From Blastococcus tunisiensis (lineage in GTDB: Bacteria > Actinomycetota > Actinomycetes > Mycobacteriales > Geodermatophilaceae), in contig NZ_FOND01000015.1 of NCBI RefSeq assembly GCF_900112815.1, positions 1 through 63,851 of the forward strand: a stretch of DNA of 63,851 nucleotides, in the 5' to 3' direction. Each line of letters starts with the position of its first letter. Positions within the stretch are counted from its first letter, which is position 1. Below, piece after piece: positions 25,015-33,495 of the stretch. The position numbers were made by a program, and so were the translations under genes. The notes under the pieces were generated by a model that did not search any database, had not been told where the DNA came from, and worked only from the letters and a program-made list of their open reading frames with translations.

Positions 25015-26313
25015 ATGGCAGCCCCGACCCGCCCCACCCCCGCTCGCCGGGCCGCGATCGTCGGCGGCAACCGGATCCCGTTCGCCCGGAGCAACTCCGC
25101 CTACGCGCAGGCGTCCAACCAGGACATGCTGACCGCGACGATCGACGGGCTGGTCGCCCGCTTCGGGCTGCAGGGCAAGCAGCTGGGCGAGGTCGTCGCC
25201 GGCGCCGTCCTCAAGCACGCGCGCGACTTCAACCTCACCCGCGAGTCGGTGCTCGGGTCGCGGCTCTCGGCCACCACCCCGGCCTACGACGTCCAGCAGG
25301 CGTGCGGCACCGGCCTGGAGGCGGCGATCCTGGTCGCCAACAAGATCGCCCTCGGCCAGATCGAGTCCGGCATCGCCGGCGGCGTCGACACCACCTCCGA
25401 CGCGCCGCTCGCCGTCAGCGACGACCTGCGCCGGGTGCTGATCGGGCTGAACAACGCGAAGACCGTGCAGGACCGGCTCAAGGCGCTCGGCCGGATCCGG
25501 CCCGGCATGATCGCGCCGGAGATCCCGCGCAACGCCGAGCCGCGCACCGGCCTGGCCATGGGCGAGCACGCCGCCATCACCGCGAAGGAGTGGCAGATCG
25601 GCCGCGAGGAGCAGGACGAGCTCGCCGTCGCCTCGCACCGGAACATGGCCGCCGCCTACGACCGCGGCTTCTTCGACGACCTGGTGACGCCGTTCCTGGG
25701 CCTGTCCCGGGACAACAACCTGCGGCCGGAGTCCTCGGTCGAGAAGCTCGCGACGCTCAAGCCGGTCTTCGGCAGGGGTGAGGGCGCCACGATGACGGCG
25801 GGCAACTCGACGCCGCTCACCGACGGCGCCTCGACCGTGCTGCTCGGCTCCGACGAGTGGGCCGCGGAGAACGGCCTGCCGGTGCTCGCCCACCTGGTCG
25901 ACGCGCAGACGGCCGCCGTCGACTACGTGCACGGGGGCGAGGGCCTGCTGATGGCGCCCGTCTACGCGATGCCGGTGATGCTGGCCCGCAACGGCCTGTC
26001 GCTGCAGGACTTCGACTTCTACGAGATCCACGAGGCGTTCGCGTCCACCGTGCTGTCGAGCCTGAAGGCCTGGGAGGACGAGGACTTCTGCAAGACGAGG
26101 CTCGGCCTGGATCGGCCGCTGGGCTCGATCGACCGGTCGAAGCTGAACGTCAACGGCTCGTCGCTGGCGGCCGGGCACCCGTTCGCCGCGACCGGCGGCC
26201 GGATCGTCGCCCAGCTGGCCAAGCAGCTGCACGAGGCCGGCCCGGGCAAGCGCGGCCTGATCTCCGTCTGCGCCGCCGGCGGCCAGGGTGTCGTCGCCAT
26301 CCTCGAGTCCTGA
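25015..26313 (+). CDS. Acetyl-CoA acyltransferase (thiolase)
   Basis: This 432-residue thiolase cleaves 3-ketoacyl-CoA in fatty acid degradation. The nucleophilic Cys lies in QQACGTGLEAAI (near residue 99), the His in NGSSLAAGHPFAATGGR and the second Cys in VCAAGGQG near the C-terminus. It resembles mycobacterial FadA2 in gene context, since HMwFabG and HtdX-like genes follow. Starting at ATG 25015 with GGAGGC upstream, it is the first gene of the rightward operon controlled by the 24954-24970 repeat. Confidence 0.94.
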   Translation: MAAPTRPTPARRAAIVGGNRIPFARSNSAYAQASNQDMLTATIDGLVARFGLQGKQLGEVVAGAVLKHARDFNLTRESVLGSRLSATTPAYDVQQACGTGLEAAILVANKIALGQIESGIAGGVDTTSDAPLAVSDDLRRVLIGLNNAKTVQDRLKALGRIRPGMIAPEIPRNAEPRTGLAMGEHAAITAKEWQIGREEQDELAVASHRNMAAAYDRGFFDDLVTPFLGLSRDNNLRPESSVEKLATLKPVFGRGEGATMTAGNSTPLTDGASTVLLGSDEWAAENGLPVLAHLVDAQTAAVDYVHGGEGLLMAPVYAMPVMLARNGLSLQDFDFYEIHEAFASTVLSSLKAWEDEDFCKTRLGLDRPLGSIDRSKLNVNGSSLAAGHPFAATGGRIVAQLAKQLHEAGPGKRGLISVCAAGGQGVVAILES

Positions 26314-26346
26314 CCCCTCGCCGATGGCCGGCCGGAGCCGTGCCGT

Positions 26347-26384
26347 CGGATGGGGAGCCGCGACACGGCACGGCTCCCCATCCG
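26347..26384 (+). terminator. Intercistronic hairpin between thiolase and reductase
   Basis: A perfect 14-bp stem, CGGATGGGGAGCCG (26347-26360) with 26371-26384, closes a 10-nt loop. It lies 33 bp after the thiolase stop and 60 bp before the reductase start, so it may partially end transcription or protect the upstream mRNA. There is no T-run after it. Confidence 0.55.
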
Positions 26385-26443
26385 GTCCGGCGGCTCGGCC
26401 CGCCGTCGCCGGCATCCCCGAACCCCAGTAGGAGGCACCACCG

Positions 26444-27799
26444 ATGAGCGACTGGTACCGCGACTTCGCGAACTCCGGCTTCGGCACCACCATCACCAGG
26501 AACCTCGGCCTGCCGCGCCCCGCCGTGCTGCGCCGCTACGAGCCGGGGCAGCCGCTGCTGCCCGGCCCGGCGGTCGTCGGCTCGGCGGGGGAGGGCCGGC
26601 TGCGCGACGCCGTGACCGAGCTGCTCCGCGCCGAGGGCGTGCACGTGCAGTCGCCGGTCACCGCCGACGGCGCGACCGACGGCGAGAAGCCGGCCGCGGT
26701 GATCCTCGACGCGACCGGCCTGCGCACCCCCGCCGACCTGGCCAGCGCGCACGACTTCCTGAGCCCGGCGGTCAAGCGGCTCCGGGCCACCGGCCGCGTG
26801 CTGATCCTCGCCGACCCGCCGTCGGACGCCGCCTCCCCGGCCCAGGCCGCGGCCCGCCAGGCGCTGGACGGACTGGTCCGGTCCATCGCCAAGGAGCTCC
26901 GGAACGGGTCGACGGCGAACCTGGTGCACGTCCCCGAGGGCGCCGAGGGCTCGATCGCCTCGCCGGTCCGCTTCTTCCTCTCCGGCCGCTCGGCCTACGT
27001 GGACGGCCAGGTCATGAGCGTCGCCGCCGCCGACATCCCGGCTGCCGCCGACGACGAGAGGCCGCTGGCCGGCAAGGTCGCCGTCGTCACCGGTGCGGCC
27101 CGCGGCATCGGGGCCGCGATCGCGAAGGTCATGGCCCGGGACGGCGCCCACGTCGTCGCCGTGGACATCCCCGCGGCCGGTGACACGCTGGCCGAGGTCG
27201 CCAACGAGATCGGCGGGACCGCGCTGCAGCTGGACATCACCGCCGACGACGCTCCGCAGCGGCTGATCGAGCACCTGCGGGAGCGGCACGGCGGCGCGGA
27301 CGTCGTCGTCCACAACGCCGGCATCACCCGCGACAAGCTGCTGGTCAACATGGACGCCGCCCGCTGGAACTCGGTGATGGCGGTGAACCTGCAGGCGCAG
27401 CTCGACATCACCCAGGCGCTGCTGGACGCCGAGGGTGTCCTGAAGCCGGATGCCCGGGTGGTCTGCGTCAGCTCGCAGTCGGGCATCGCCGGCAACCGCG
27501 GGCAGACCAACTACGCGGCGTCCAAGGCCGGCGTGATCGGCATGGTGCGGGCGTGGGCGCCGACGTTCGCCGAGCGCGGCGCCACGATCAACGCCGTCGC
27601 GCCGGGCTTCATCGTCACCGAGATGACCGCGAAGATGCCGTTCGGCACCCGCGAGGTCGGCTCCCGGATCAACTCGCTGCAGCAGGGCGGGCTGCCGGTC
27701 GACGTCGCCGAGACGATCGCCTGGCTGTCGCAGCCGGGCAGCGCCGGGGTGAACGGTCAGACCGTCCGGGTCTGCGGCCAGTCGATGCTGGGGGCCTGA
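26444..27799 (+). CDS. fabG4: High-molecular-weight 3-oxoacyl reductase (HMwFabG/FabG4)
   Basis: This 451-residue protein joins an N-terminal flavodoxin-like Rossmann domain (about residues 1-205) to a C-terminal ketoreductase. The C-terminal part has GAARGIGAAI, VSSQSGIAG and the catalytic YAASKAG. The length and two-domain layout match the NADH-dependent mycobacterial FabG4, which reduces 3-oxoacyl-CoA or -ACP. GGAGGC precedes the ATG at 26444. Its stop overlaps the next gene's start (TGATG), a pairing also seen for fabG4-htdX in mycobacteria. Confidence 0.92.
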   Translation: MSDWYRDFANSGFGTTITRNLGLPRPAVLRRYEPGQPLLPGPAVVGSAGEGRLRDAVTELLRAEGVHVQSPVTADGATDGEKPAAVILDATGLRTPADLASAHDFLSPAVKRLRATGRVLILADPPSDAASPAQAAARQALDGLVRSIAKELRNGSTANLVHVPEGAEGSIASPVRFFLSGRSAYVDGQVMSVAAADIPAAADDERPLAGKVAVVTGAARGIGAAIAKVMARDGAHVVAVDIPAAGDTLAEVANEIGGTALQLDITADDAPQRLIEHLRERHGGADVVVHNAGITRDKLLVNMDAARWNSVMAVNLQAQLDITQALLDAEGVLKPDARVVCVSSQSGIAGNRGQTNYAASKAGVIGMVRAWAPTFAERGATINAVAPGFIVTEMTAKMPFGTREVGSRINSLQQGGLPVDVAETIAWLSQPGSAGVNGQTVRVCGQSMLGA

Positions 27800-28653
27800 T
27801 GGCCGTCACCGTCCTCGACGAGGCCCCGAACCTCGGCGCGCTGTACGCGAAGGCCGCCGTCACCGCCCGCGGGCGGGGCGGCGACCTGCCCGCCACCCGC
27901 CTGGCCCGCCACGGCGTGACCGTCGACCGGGACCACCTGGCCGGCTACGCGCGGGTGTGCGGGCTGCCGCTGGACGACGTCCTGCCGGCCACCTACCCGC
28001 ACATGCTCGCCTTCCCGCTGCAGATGGCGCTGATGACCGACGGGGCGTTCCCGCTGGCCACACCGGGGCTGGTGCACGTGCGCAACCGGATCGACCTGCT
28101 GCGCCCGATCCGTGCCGACGCCCCGCTGGACCTCGAGGTCTGGGCCGAGCGGTTCGCCGCGCACCGCAGCGGGGCCACGGTCGACCTGCGGGCGACGGTG
28201 TCCACCGGCGGCCAGGAGGTGTGGCGGTCCACGTCGACCTACCTGGCGCGCGGCGCCACGGCGCCCGCGGGCGCGCCGGAGGCCGACGTCGAGGTGGTCG
28301 TGGGCGACCTGGAACGGCCGGCGGCCACGTGGCGGGTCCCCGGCGACGCCGGGCGCCGGTACGCGAAGGTCTCCGGCGACGTGAACCCGATCCACCTGTC
28401 GGGGCTGACGGCCAAGGCGTTCGGTTTCAAGCGGGCGATCGCGCACGGCATGTGGGTGAAGGCCCGCGCGCTGGGCGCCGTGGCCAACCGGCTGCCGGAG
28501 GCGTTCGGCTACGACGTCGCCTTCCGCAAGCCGCTGTTCCTGCCGTCGACGGTCACCCTGTCCACGGCTCCGGCGGACGGCGGCTGGGACGTCGCCGTCC
28601 GCAACGCGAGCAGCGGCACCGAGCACGTCGTCGGGACCATCCGCCCGCTCTGA
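27799..28653 (+). CDS. htdX: Double-hotdog MaoC dehydratase (HtdX-like)
   Basis: This 284-residue protein carries two hotdog units; the C-terminal one has the hydratase 2 motif YAKVSGDVNPIHLSGLTAK then GFKRAIAHGMWVKARALG. It dehydrates (R)-3-hydroxyacyl thioesters or hydrates the trans-2-enoyl form. The order thiolase - HMwFabG - HtdX supports a fatty acid beta-oxidation or 3-hydroxyacyl pathway working in one module with the acyl-CoA oxidase. The ATG overlaps the fabG4 stop. Confidence 0.9.
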   Translation: MAVTVLDEAPNLGALYAKAAVTARGRGGDLPATRLARHGVTVDRDHLAGYARVCGLPLDDVLPATYPHMLAFPLQMALMTDGAFPLATPGLVHVRNRIDLLRPIRADAPLDLEVWAERFAAHRSGATVDLRATVSTGGQEVWRSTSTYLARGATAPAGAPEADVEVVVGDLERPAATWRVPGDAGRRYAKVSGDVNPIHLSGLTAKAFGFKRAIAHGMWVKARALGAVANRLPEAFGYDVAFRKPLFLPSTVTLSTAPADGGWDVAVRNASSGTEHVVGTIRPL

Positions 28654-28781
28654 CCGCCGGCGCCGCGGCCTCCGAGCCCGGCGGGGGCTTCCAGGAGATG
28701 CGGCACCGGATCGGCCTGAACGGGTATCGCCGAATCGGACGGTTGCGTTCGTCAACCTCCGCGCTTCACTCGGTCACCGCT

Positions 28782-28797
28782 GTGACCTGGGAAGACG
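28782..28797. promoter_or_regulatory. Inverted repeat upstream of the surface-protein gene
   Basis: GGTCAC-CGCT-GTGACC has perfect 6-bp arms. TTCGGTCACG occurs again about 30 bp downstream. The repeat is 150 bp upstream of the LAxTG protein, in a 293-bp gap (28654-28946) that is less GC-rich than its surroundings and holds no gene. The regulator is unknown. Confidence 0.4.
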
Positions 28798-28946
28798 CCC
28801 ATCGATAACGATTCGGTCACGTGCCGCACCAGGGTCGTCGCCCTGCGTGGTGACCGTCCTCCGGCACGGGTCCCGTGGTCCTCTCTCGGGCGTCCGGACC
28901 GCCGGGCCACCGCCCCGGCGTTCCGGGACCCAACAAGGGAGTCGAC

Positions 28947-30113
28947 GTGCAGCTCACGTCATCGCCCCGTCGTGCGCTCGGTCTCCTGGCCGCCGGCACG
29001 ATCGGGCTGTCCACCGGGATGATCGGCCTCACGGGCGTCGCGCAGGCGGCCCCCTCCGGGCCTCTCGCGCCGACCATCGTCGCCGTCGAGGGTCTCGACG
29101 GCGGGCTGATCGCGTTCTTCGAGAGCAACGACCCGGGCGACCCCGACGTGGCTCCCGACGCCGAGTACTGGGAGTACTCGCTCGACGGCGGGGACACCTA
29201 CGAGCCGGCCGCCGTCCAGTACGGCCTGAGCGGCTTCGACGGGGGCTTCGAGGTCGACGGCCTGGTCAACGGCACGACGTACTCGCTCACGCTCCGCGGC
29301 GTCGACGAGGGACTCGACCCGGTCGACCCGGTCGACGACGTCGGCGGTGACGCCTCCGCCGCCTCGCCGGTCACGCCGGGCGTGGCGCCGGGTGACCCCG
29401 GCAGCCCCACGGTGACGGTCGGCCCGGCGTCGATCACCGTCTCCTGGACCGCGGCCGCGCAGACCAGCTTCCCGATCACCGGCTACCTGGTCGGCAGCTA
29501 CGTCTCCTTCGGCGAGGGCGGCGGGATCGACCGGATCTGCGAGACGTCCGCGGCCGTGCTCACCTGCACCGTCACCAAGCCGGTCGGCTACAAGTACTCG
29601 GTCTACGTGCAGGCCGTCGACAGCGAGGGCAACCGCAGCGCGGAGAACGTCCTGGCCCCGGTCACGATCCCGGCCGCGGCCGTTCCCACCGCCGTCCCGG
29701 CCAAGAGCGGTGACCTCACCCTCGCGCCCAGCTCCGCGGGGCCGATCACGCCCGGCAAGAAGATCACCGTGTCGGGTTCCGGCTACGCCCCCAACTCGAG
29801 CGTCGACGTGATCATCTACTCCACGCCGCAGGTCCTGACCACGGTCATCGCCGACGGCACCGGCGCCTTCAGCGTCGAGGTGACCGTCCCGGCCGGCCTG
29901 GCCGCCGGTAGCCATACGGTCGTCGCCTCCGGCGTCGACGCCAGCGGCGTGCTCCGCTACGTGACCCTGCCCATCACCGTCACCGCCGACGGGGTCGCGA
30001 CGCTGGCCAACACCGGTGCCGACGTCACGGTCCCGGCCGTGGCCGGGCTCGCCACCCTCGGGCTGGGCGCCGGCCTGATCGTGTTCGCGCGCCGCCGCCG
30101 CACGGCTGCCTGA
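28947..30113 (+). CDS. LAxTG cell-wall-anchored protein with fibronectin type III domain
   Basis: This 388-residue secreted protein has a signal peptide of about 38 residues (twin-Arg-containing n-region, then a hydrophobic stretch ending AQAAP). It has a fibronectin type III-like region around residues 150-240 (SITVSWTAA), an Ig-like bacterial repeat region (GKKITVSGSGYAPNSSVDV), and a C-terminal sorting signal LANTG at 353-357 followed by a hydrophobic helix and FARRRRTAA. LAxTG is the class E sortase motif. GTG 28947 follows AAGGGAG. The sortase gene is next, so this is its probable dedicated substrate. The adhesive or structural role is not known. Confidence 0.88.
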   Translation: MQLTSSPRRALGLLAAGTIGLSTGMIGLTGVAQAAPSGPLAPTIVAVEGLDGGLIAFFESNDPGDPDVAPDAEYWEYSLDGGDTYEPAAVQYGLSGFDGGFEVDGLVNGTTYSLTLRGVDEGLDPVDPVDDVGGDASAASPVTPGVAPGDPGSPTVTVGPASITVSWTAAAQTSFPITGYLVGSYVSFGEGGGIDRICETSAAVLTCTVTKPVGYKYSVYVQAVDSEGNRSAENVLAPVTIPAAAVPTAVPAKSGDLTLAPSSAGPITPGKKITVSGSGYAPNSSVDVIIYSTPQVLTTVIADGTGAFSVEVTVPAGLAAGSHTVVASGVDASGVLRYVTLPITVTADGVATLANTGADVTVPAVAGLATLGLGAGLIVFARRRRTAA

Positions 30114-30124
30114 CCGCACCTCCG

Positions 30125-30164
30125 GGACCCGGGATCCGCGCCGTCCGGCGCGGCTCCCGGGTCC
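30125..30164. terminator. Two-tier hairpin after the surface-protein gene
   Basis: The outer stem GGACCCGGG (30125-30133) pairs with CCCGGGTCC (30156-30164), and the inner stem CCGCGCC (30136-30142) with GGCGCGG (30147-30153), around GTCC. It separates the LAxTG gene from the sortase gene and would lower sortase expression relative to its substrate. Confidence 0.65.
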
Positions 30165-30204
30165 TGCACTTCCCGGACCACCTCGCACACGGACGGACCC
30201 GCGC

Positions 30205-30987
30205 GTGACCACGACCCAGCCGATGGACCGAGTTCCCCCGCCGCCCGCACCGGCGCGCGCCCCGGCCCGCTGGCCCGGCGTCGTGGGTGTGGTGGGCGAG
30301 GTCCTGGTGACCGGAGCGCTGGTGATCCTGCTGTTCGTGGTCTACGAGCTCGTGGTGACCGATCTGCTGGCCGACCACCGGCAGGACGAGCTCTCCCAGC
30401 AGCTGCAGGAGGACTGGGACCGGCCCACCGCCGAGGTGGTGCCGGTGCACGAGAGCAAGCTGGGCGACGCCTTCGCCGTCCTGCACATCCCGCGGCTGGG
30501 CCTGGACTACGAGCGGGTCGTCCTCGAGGGCACCCAGGAGAAGCAGCTCGCGCAGGGGCCGGGGCACTACACCGACACCGCTATGCCGGGCGAGCAGGGC
30601 AACAGCGCCTTCGCCGGCCACCGTGTGGGCAAGGGCTCGCCGTTCCTGCACCTGGACGCGCTGCGGCCCGGCGACCCGATCGTCGTCGAGACGGCGGACA
30701 GCTGGTTCGTCTACCGGATGCTGGGCGATGCGGCGACGGGCGACGTCGACGCCGACCCGAGCGGCATCCCTGGCCGGCAGATCGTCCGGCCGGAGGACAT
30801 CGACGTCATCTCCCCGACCCCGAACGCCCCGGCCGGCGCCGCCCCCACCGGCACCTACCTGACCCTGACCACCTGCCACCCCCGATACTCGGCGCGGCAG
30901 CGGCTGATCATCCACGCGTCGCTCGACGGGGCGGCCATCAGCAAGGCGGACATGCCCAACGGTCCGGCCGCACTGTCCGAGCGCTGA
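30205..30987 (+). CDS. Class E sortase
   Basis: This 260-residue transpeptidase has an N-terminal proline-rich cytoplasmic segment, one membrane helix (about residues 27-50), and an extracellular sortase barrel. The catalytic His is at about 139 (AFAGHRVGKG), Cys at about 224 (TTCHPRYSA) and Arg at 231/233 (SARQRL). Class E sortases of actinobacteria recognise LAxTG, exactly the motif of the upstream protein. It covalently anchors proteins to peptidoglycan. GTG 30205 keeps the whole membrane anchor. A small membrane protein gene follows. Confidence 0.93.
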   Translation: MTTTQPMDRVPPPPAPARAPARWPGVVGVVGEVLVTGALVILLFVVYELVVTDLLADHRQDELSQQLQEDWDRPTAEVVPVHESKLGDAFAVLHIPRLGLDYERVVLEGTQEKQLAQGPGHYTDTAMPGEQGNSAFAGHRVGKGSPFLHLDALRPGDPIVVETADSWFVYRMLGDAATGDVDADPSGIPGRQIVRPEDIDVISPTPNAPAGAAPTGTYLTLTTCHPRYSARQRLIIHASLDGAAISKADMPNGPAALSER

Positions 30988-31001
30988 GGGAGGAGCACCG
31001 C

Positions 31002-31157
31002 ATGTACGGCTGGATCTGGCGTCACCTGCCCGGCGGGACCGCGGTCAAGGCACTGCAGGCCGTGGTCCTCGTGCTCGCCGTCGTCGCCCTGCTGCTGTTC
31101 GTCGTCTTCCCGTGGGCCGAGCCGATGCTCCCCTTCAACGACGTCACCGTCGACTGA
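31002..31157 (+). CDS. Small single-pass membrane protein downstream of sortase
   Basis: This 51-residue protein starts MYGWIWRHLPGG, has one hydrophobic helix of about 20 residues (VVLVLAVVALLLFVVFPWA), and ends in a short acidic tail, NDVTVD. GGGAGGAGC precedes the ATG, 15 bp after the sortase stop, so it is translated from the sortase transcript. Similar small proteins beginning MYxWIWRxLPG are seen beside sortase genes in actinobacteria; their function is unknown, and a sortase partner role is only a guess. Confidence 0.8.
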   Translation: MYGWIWRHLPGGTAVKALQAVVLVLAVVALLLFVVFPWAEPMLPFNDVTVD

Positions 31158-31175
31158 CTCCCGACCGCGGCCTGG

Positions 31176-31243
31176 CGAGAGGGCACTTGTGGGCTGCCGG
31201 GGCGGCGGGTCCCCGCGTGTCGCCGACCACGACTGCCCTCTCG
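31176..31243. repeat. Long-loop hairpin between convergent genes
   Basis: Arms of 17 bp (31176-31192 and 31227-31243; core CGAGAGGGCA/TGCCCTCTCG) differ at two positions and enclose a 34-nt GC-rich loop. The repeat lies between the small membrane protein gene and the convergent DgcN-like gene. It may be a terminator or a member of another hairpin repeat family. Confidence 0.6.
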
Positions 31244-31266
31244 GCGCGCGAGAGGCGAAGCGGGCG

Positions 31267-32337
31267 TCAGTCGGGCAGTGCGGCGAGGACGGCGTCCAGC
31301 ACCCGCCCGGACCCGAAGCGGACGACGTCGTCGGCGACCAGCCCGGTCTCGGCGGCGGCCGCGTCGACGGCGGCCCGCGCCGCGGCGTCGTCCAGACCGG
31401 CGGTGTTGAGCGCGACGGCGGCCACCCGGACGGGCCGCACCCACCCGGCCGCCTGCTCGTAGCCGCGGACGATGTCGGCCAGCGGCGGCAGGGGCGTGCC
31501 GGGGTAGTCGTACACCGCGGTCCGCCCGACCCGGTGGCACAGCACCAGCGCGTCGGCCGACGAGCCGTGCAGCAGGCCGAGGGTCACCCCCGAGTAGGCC
31601 GGGTGGTGGATCGAGCCCTGCCCCTCCAGCCAGAGCAGGTCGCCGCGGCCGGCCCCCTCGCGGACCAGCCGGTCGGCCGCCCCGGCGACGAAGTCGGAGA
31701 TGACGTGGTCCACGGCCATGCCCCAGCCGGCGATGGCGACGCCGGTCTGCCCGGTGGGCACGAACACCGAGCGCAGCCCGCGGTCCCGGGCCGCGCGGTC
31801 GAGCTCGAGGACGACGCTCATCTTCCCGATGGCGCAGTCCGAGCCGACCGTGTGCACGACCCGCGCCCCCACCGGCTCGGCGAGCGGGACGCCCAGGTCG
31901 TCGGGCACCGCGCGCAGGTCGCGGATCTGCACGCCCGCCGCCCGCGCGGCGGCCGCCAGCTCCGGATCGGCGCGCAGGTCGGTGTGCAGGCCGGCCTCGA
32001 CGTGCATCCCGAGGCCGATCGCGGTGCCCAGCATCTCCCGCCAGGCCTCGGTCAGCCGGCCGCCGAAGGGCGCCACCCCGAGCAGCACCGTCGTCGCCCC
32101 GAGGGCGTGCGCCGCGGCGACGTCGGCGACGACCGGCGCCGGCGAGGCGCAGAACGGGACGACGTCGACCGCCCGCCGCCCGGCGTGCGCGGCGTCGATC
32201 ACGCAGACCACCTCGCGGGTGCCGTACCGCAGCACCCCGTGCGCGGTCTTGGCGAAGGACTCGGCCAGCTGGCCGCCGGTGAGGACGGCCAGGCGCTCTC
32301 CGGCCGTGCGCTCCCCGGCCGTGCGCTCCCCGGTCAT
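31267..32337 (-). CDS. DUF1611 protein, DgcN-like D-glutamate N-acetyltransferase
   Basis: This 356-residue DUF1611 protein has an N-terminal Rossmann-like domain and a C-terminal P-loop-like domain with HTVGSDCAIGKMSVVLEL (about residue 170). Characterised DgcN proteins of marine proteobacteria acetylate D-glutamate, and the partner DgcA then racemises N-acetyl-D-glutamate. The gene's ATG overlaps the stop of a DgcA-like enolase-superfamily gene (ATGA), which supports that assignment. The N-terminus contains the duplicated GERTA GERTA stretch from a 15-bp direct repeat at about 32300-32330. Other DUF1611 roles remain possible. Confidence 0.7.
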   Translation of the reverse strand: MTGERTAGERTAGERLAVLTGGQLAESFAKTAHGVLRYGTREVVCVIDAAHAGRRAVDVVPFCASPAPVVADVAAAHALGATTVLLGVAPFGGRLTEAWREMLGTAIGLGMHVEAGLHTDLRADPELAAAARAAGVQIRDLRAVPDDLGVPLAEPVGARVVHTVGSDCAIGKMSVVLELDRAARDRGLRSVFVPTGQTGVAIAGWGMAVDHVISDFVAGAADRLVREGAGRGDLLWLEGQGSIHHPAYSGVTLGLLHGSSADALVLCHRVGRTAVYDYPGTPLPPLADIVRGYEQAAGWVRPVRVAAVALNTAGLDDAAARAAVDAAAAETGLVADDVVRFGSGRVLDAVLAALPD

Positions 32338-33356
32338 GCGGCCGCTCCGGCCGGCACCAGCCCGAGGCCGGGCGCGTCGGGCAGCACCAGCCGCCCGTCA
32401 ACCAGCCCGAGGCCGGTGAACGGCTCGTCGCTGATCAGCAGGTGCCCGTCGAGGTCGACCAGGTCGGCCAGCGCGCCGAGCTGGGCGGCCTGGGCGATGC
32501 CGAGCTGGGACTCGATCATGCAGCCCAGCATGACCCGCAGGTCCAGTGCCGCGGCGGCGGCCAGCATCCGCTGCGCCTCCCGGATGCCCCCGCACTTGGC
32601 CAGCTTGACCACGATGCCGTCGGCGTATCCGGCCACCGCCGGCACCGAGGCGAGATCGCGACATCCCTCGTCCACGAACACCGGCAGCCGGTCCGGCAGC
32701 TCCCGGTAGCGGGCGGAGGAGTCCAGGTCGGCGGCGGGGAACGGCTGCTCGATCATCTCCACACCGAGTTCCCGCAGCCGCGGCAGCAGCTCGCGCGCTC
32801 CGTCGAGCGTCCAGCCCTCGTTGCCGTCGATCCGCAGCCGTGCGCCGGTGACCGACCGGATCCCGGCCAGCCGCTCGACGTCGTCCGGCCCGCCGACCTT
32901 GACCTTGTAGACCTCGAACCCGGGGGCGCGGCGGACCCGGGCGACGGTCTCCTCCACGCTCGAGATGCCGATGGTGAAGCTGGTCGGCGGCAGCCTCCGG
33001 GAGAGCCCCAGCAGCCGCCACACCGGGAGCCCGTAGGACCGGCCGACCCAGTCGTGCGCGGCGCCGTCGAGGGCCATCTTGGCTCCCTGCGGCCCGTCCC
33101 AGGCGCGCAGCCGGCGGGCGATGCCCTCCAGGTCGCGCAGGTCGTCGCCGAGCAGGGCGGCCCCGTCGACGGCGACGGCGTCGGCCATCGAGGCCACCGA
33201 CTCGCCCCAGTAGCCCACCGGGGAGCCCTCGCCCGACCCGCGCACGCCCCCGGCGTCGACGGTCACGACGAGGACCTGCTCGGTGTCCACCGACGACCGG
33301 GCGATGGTGAAGGTGTCCCGCAGGTGCAGCGTGCTCGTTCGGCAGGTGAGGTCCAC
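32334..33356 (-). CDS. Enolase-superfamily epimerase, DgcA / dipeptide-epimerase-like
   Basis: This 340-residue enzyme belongs to the muconate-lactonizing subgroup of the enolase superfamily. Catalytic elements are visible in order: KVKV (KxK general bases), RIDGNEGW and MIEQPF (metal ligands Asp and Glu), FVDEG and KLAKCGG (second base Lys). This pattern fits L-Ala-D/L-Glu epimerases and the related N-acetyl-D-glutamate racemase DgcA. GTG 33356 begins VDLTCRTSTLHLRDTFTIARS, which aligns with the family N-terminus; a Pro-rich extension is rejected. It is divergent from a peptide ABC importer operon, suggesting metabolism of imported Glu-containing peptides. Confidence 0.8.
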   Translation of the reverse strand: MDLTCRTSTLHLRDTFTIARSSVDTEQVLVVTVDAGGVRGSGEGSPVGYWGESVASMADAVAVDGAALLGDDLRDLEGIARRLRAWDGPQGAKMALDGAAHDWVGRSYGLPVWRLLGLSRRLPPTSFTIGISSVEETVARVRRAPGFEVYKVKVGGPDDVERLAGIRSVTGARLRIDGNEGWTLDGARELLPRLRELGVEMIEQPFPAADLDSSARYRELPDRLPVFVDEGCRDLASVPAVAGYADGIVVKLAKCGGIREAQRMLAAAAALDLRVMLGCMIESQLGIAQAAQLGALADLVDLDGHLLISDEPFTGLGLVDGRLVLPDAPGLGLVPAGAAA

Positions 33357-33495
33357 GCCACGCAGTCTGGACCCCGTGACGCCGATGTCTCGAACCGGCA
33401 ACGATCGCGCTGAGCAGGCACTTCGGGTGGACGACGGGTGCCGACGGCGAGAAGGTCGAGGGCGGACCTGCTTTTCCGAGCCCCGGAGGACCACC

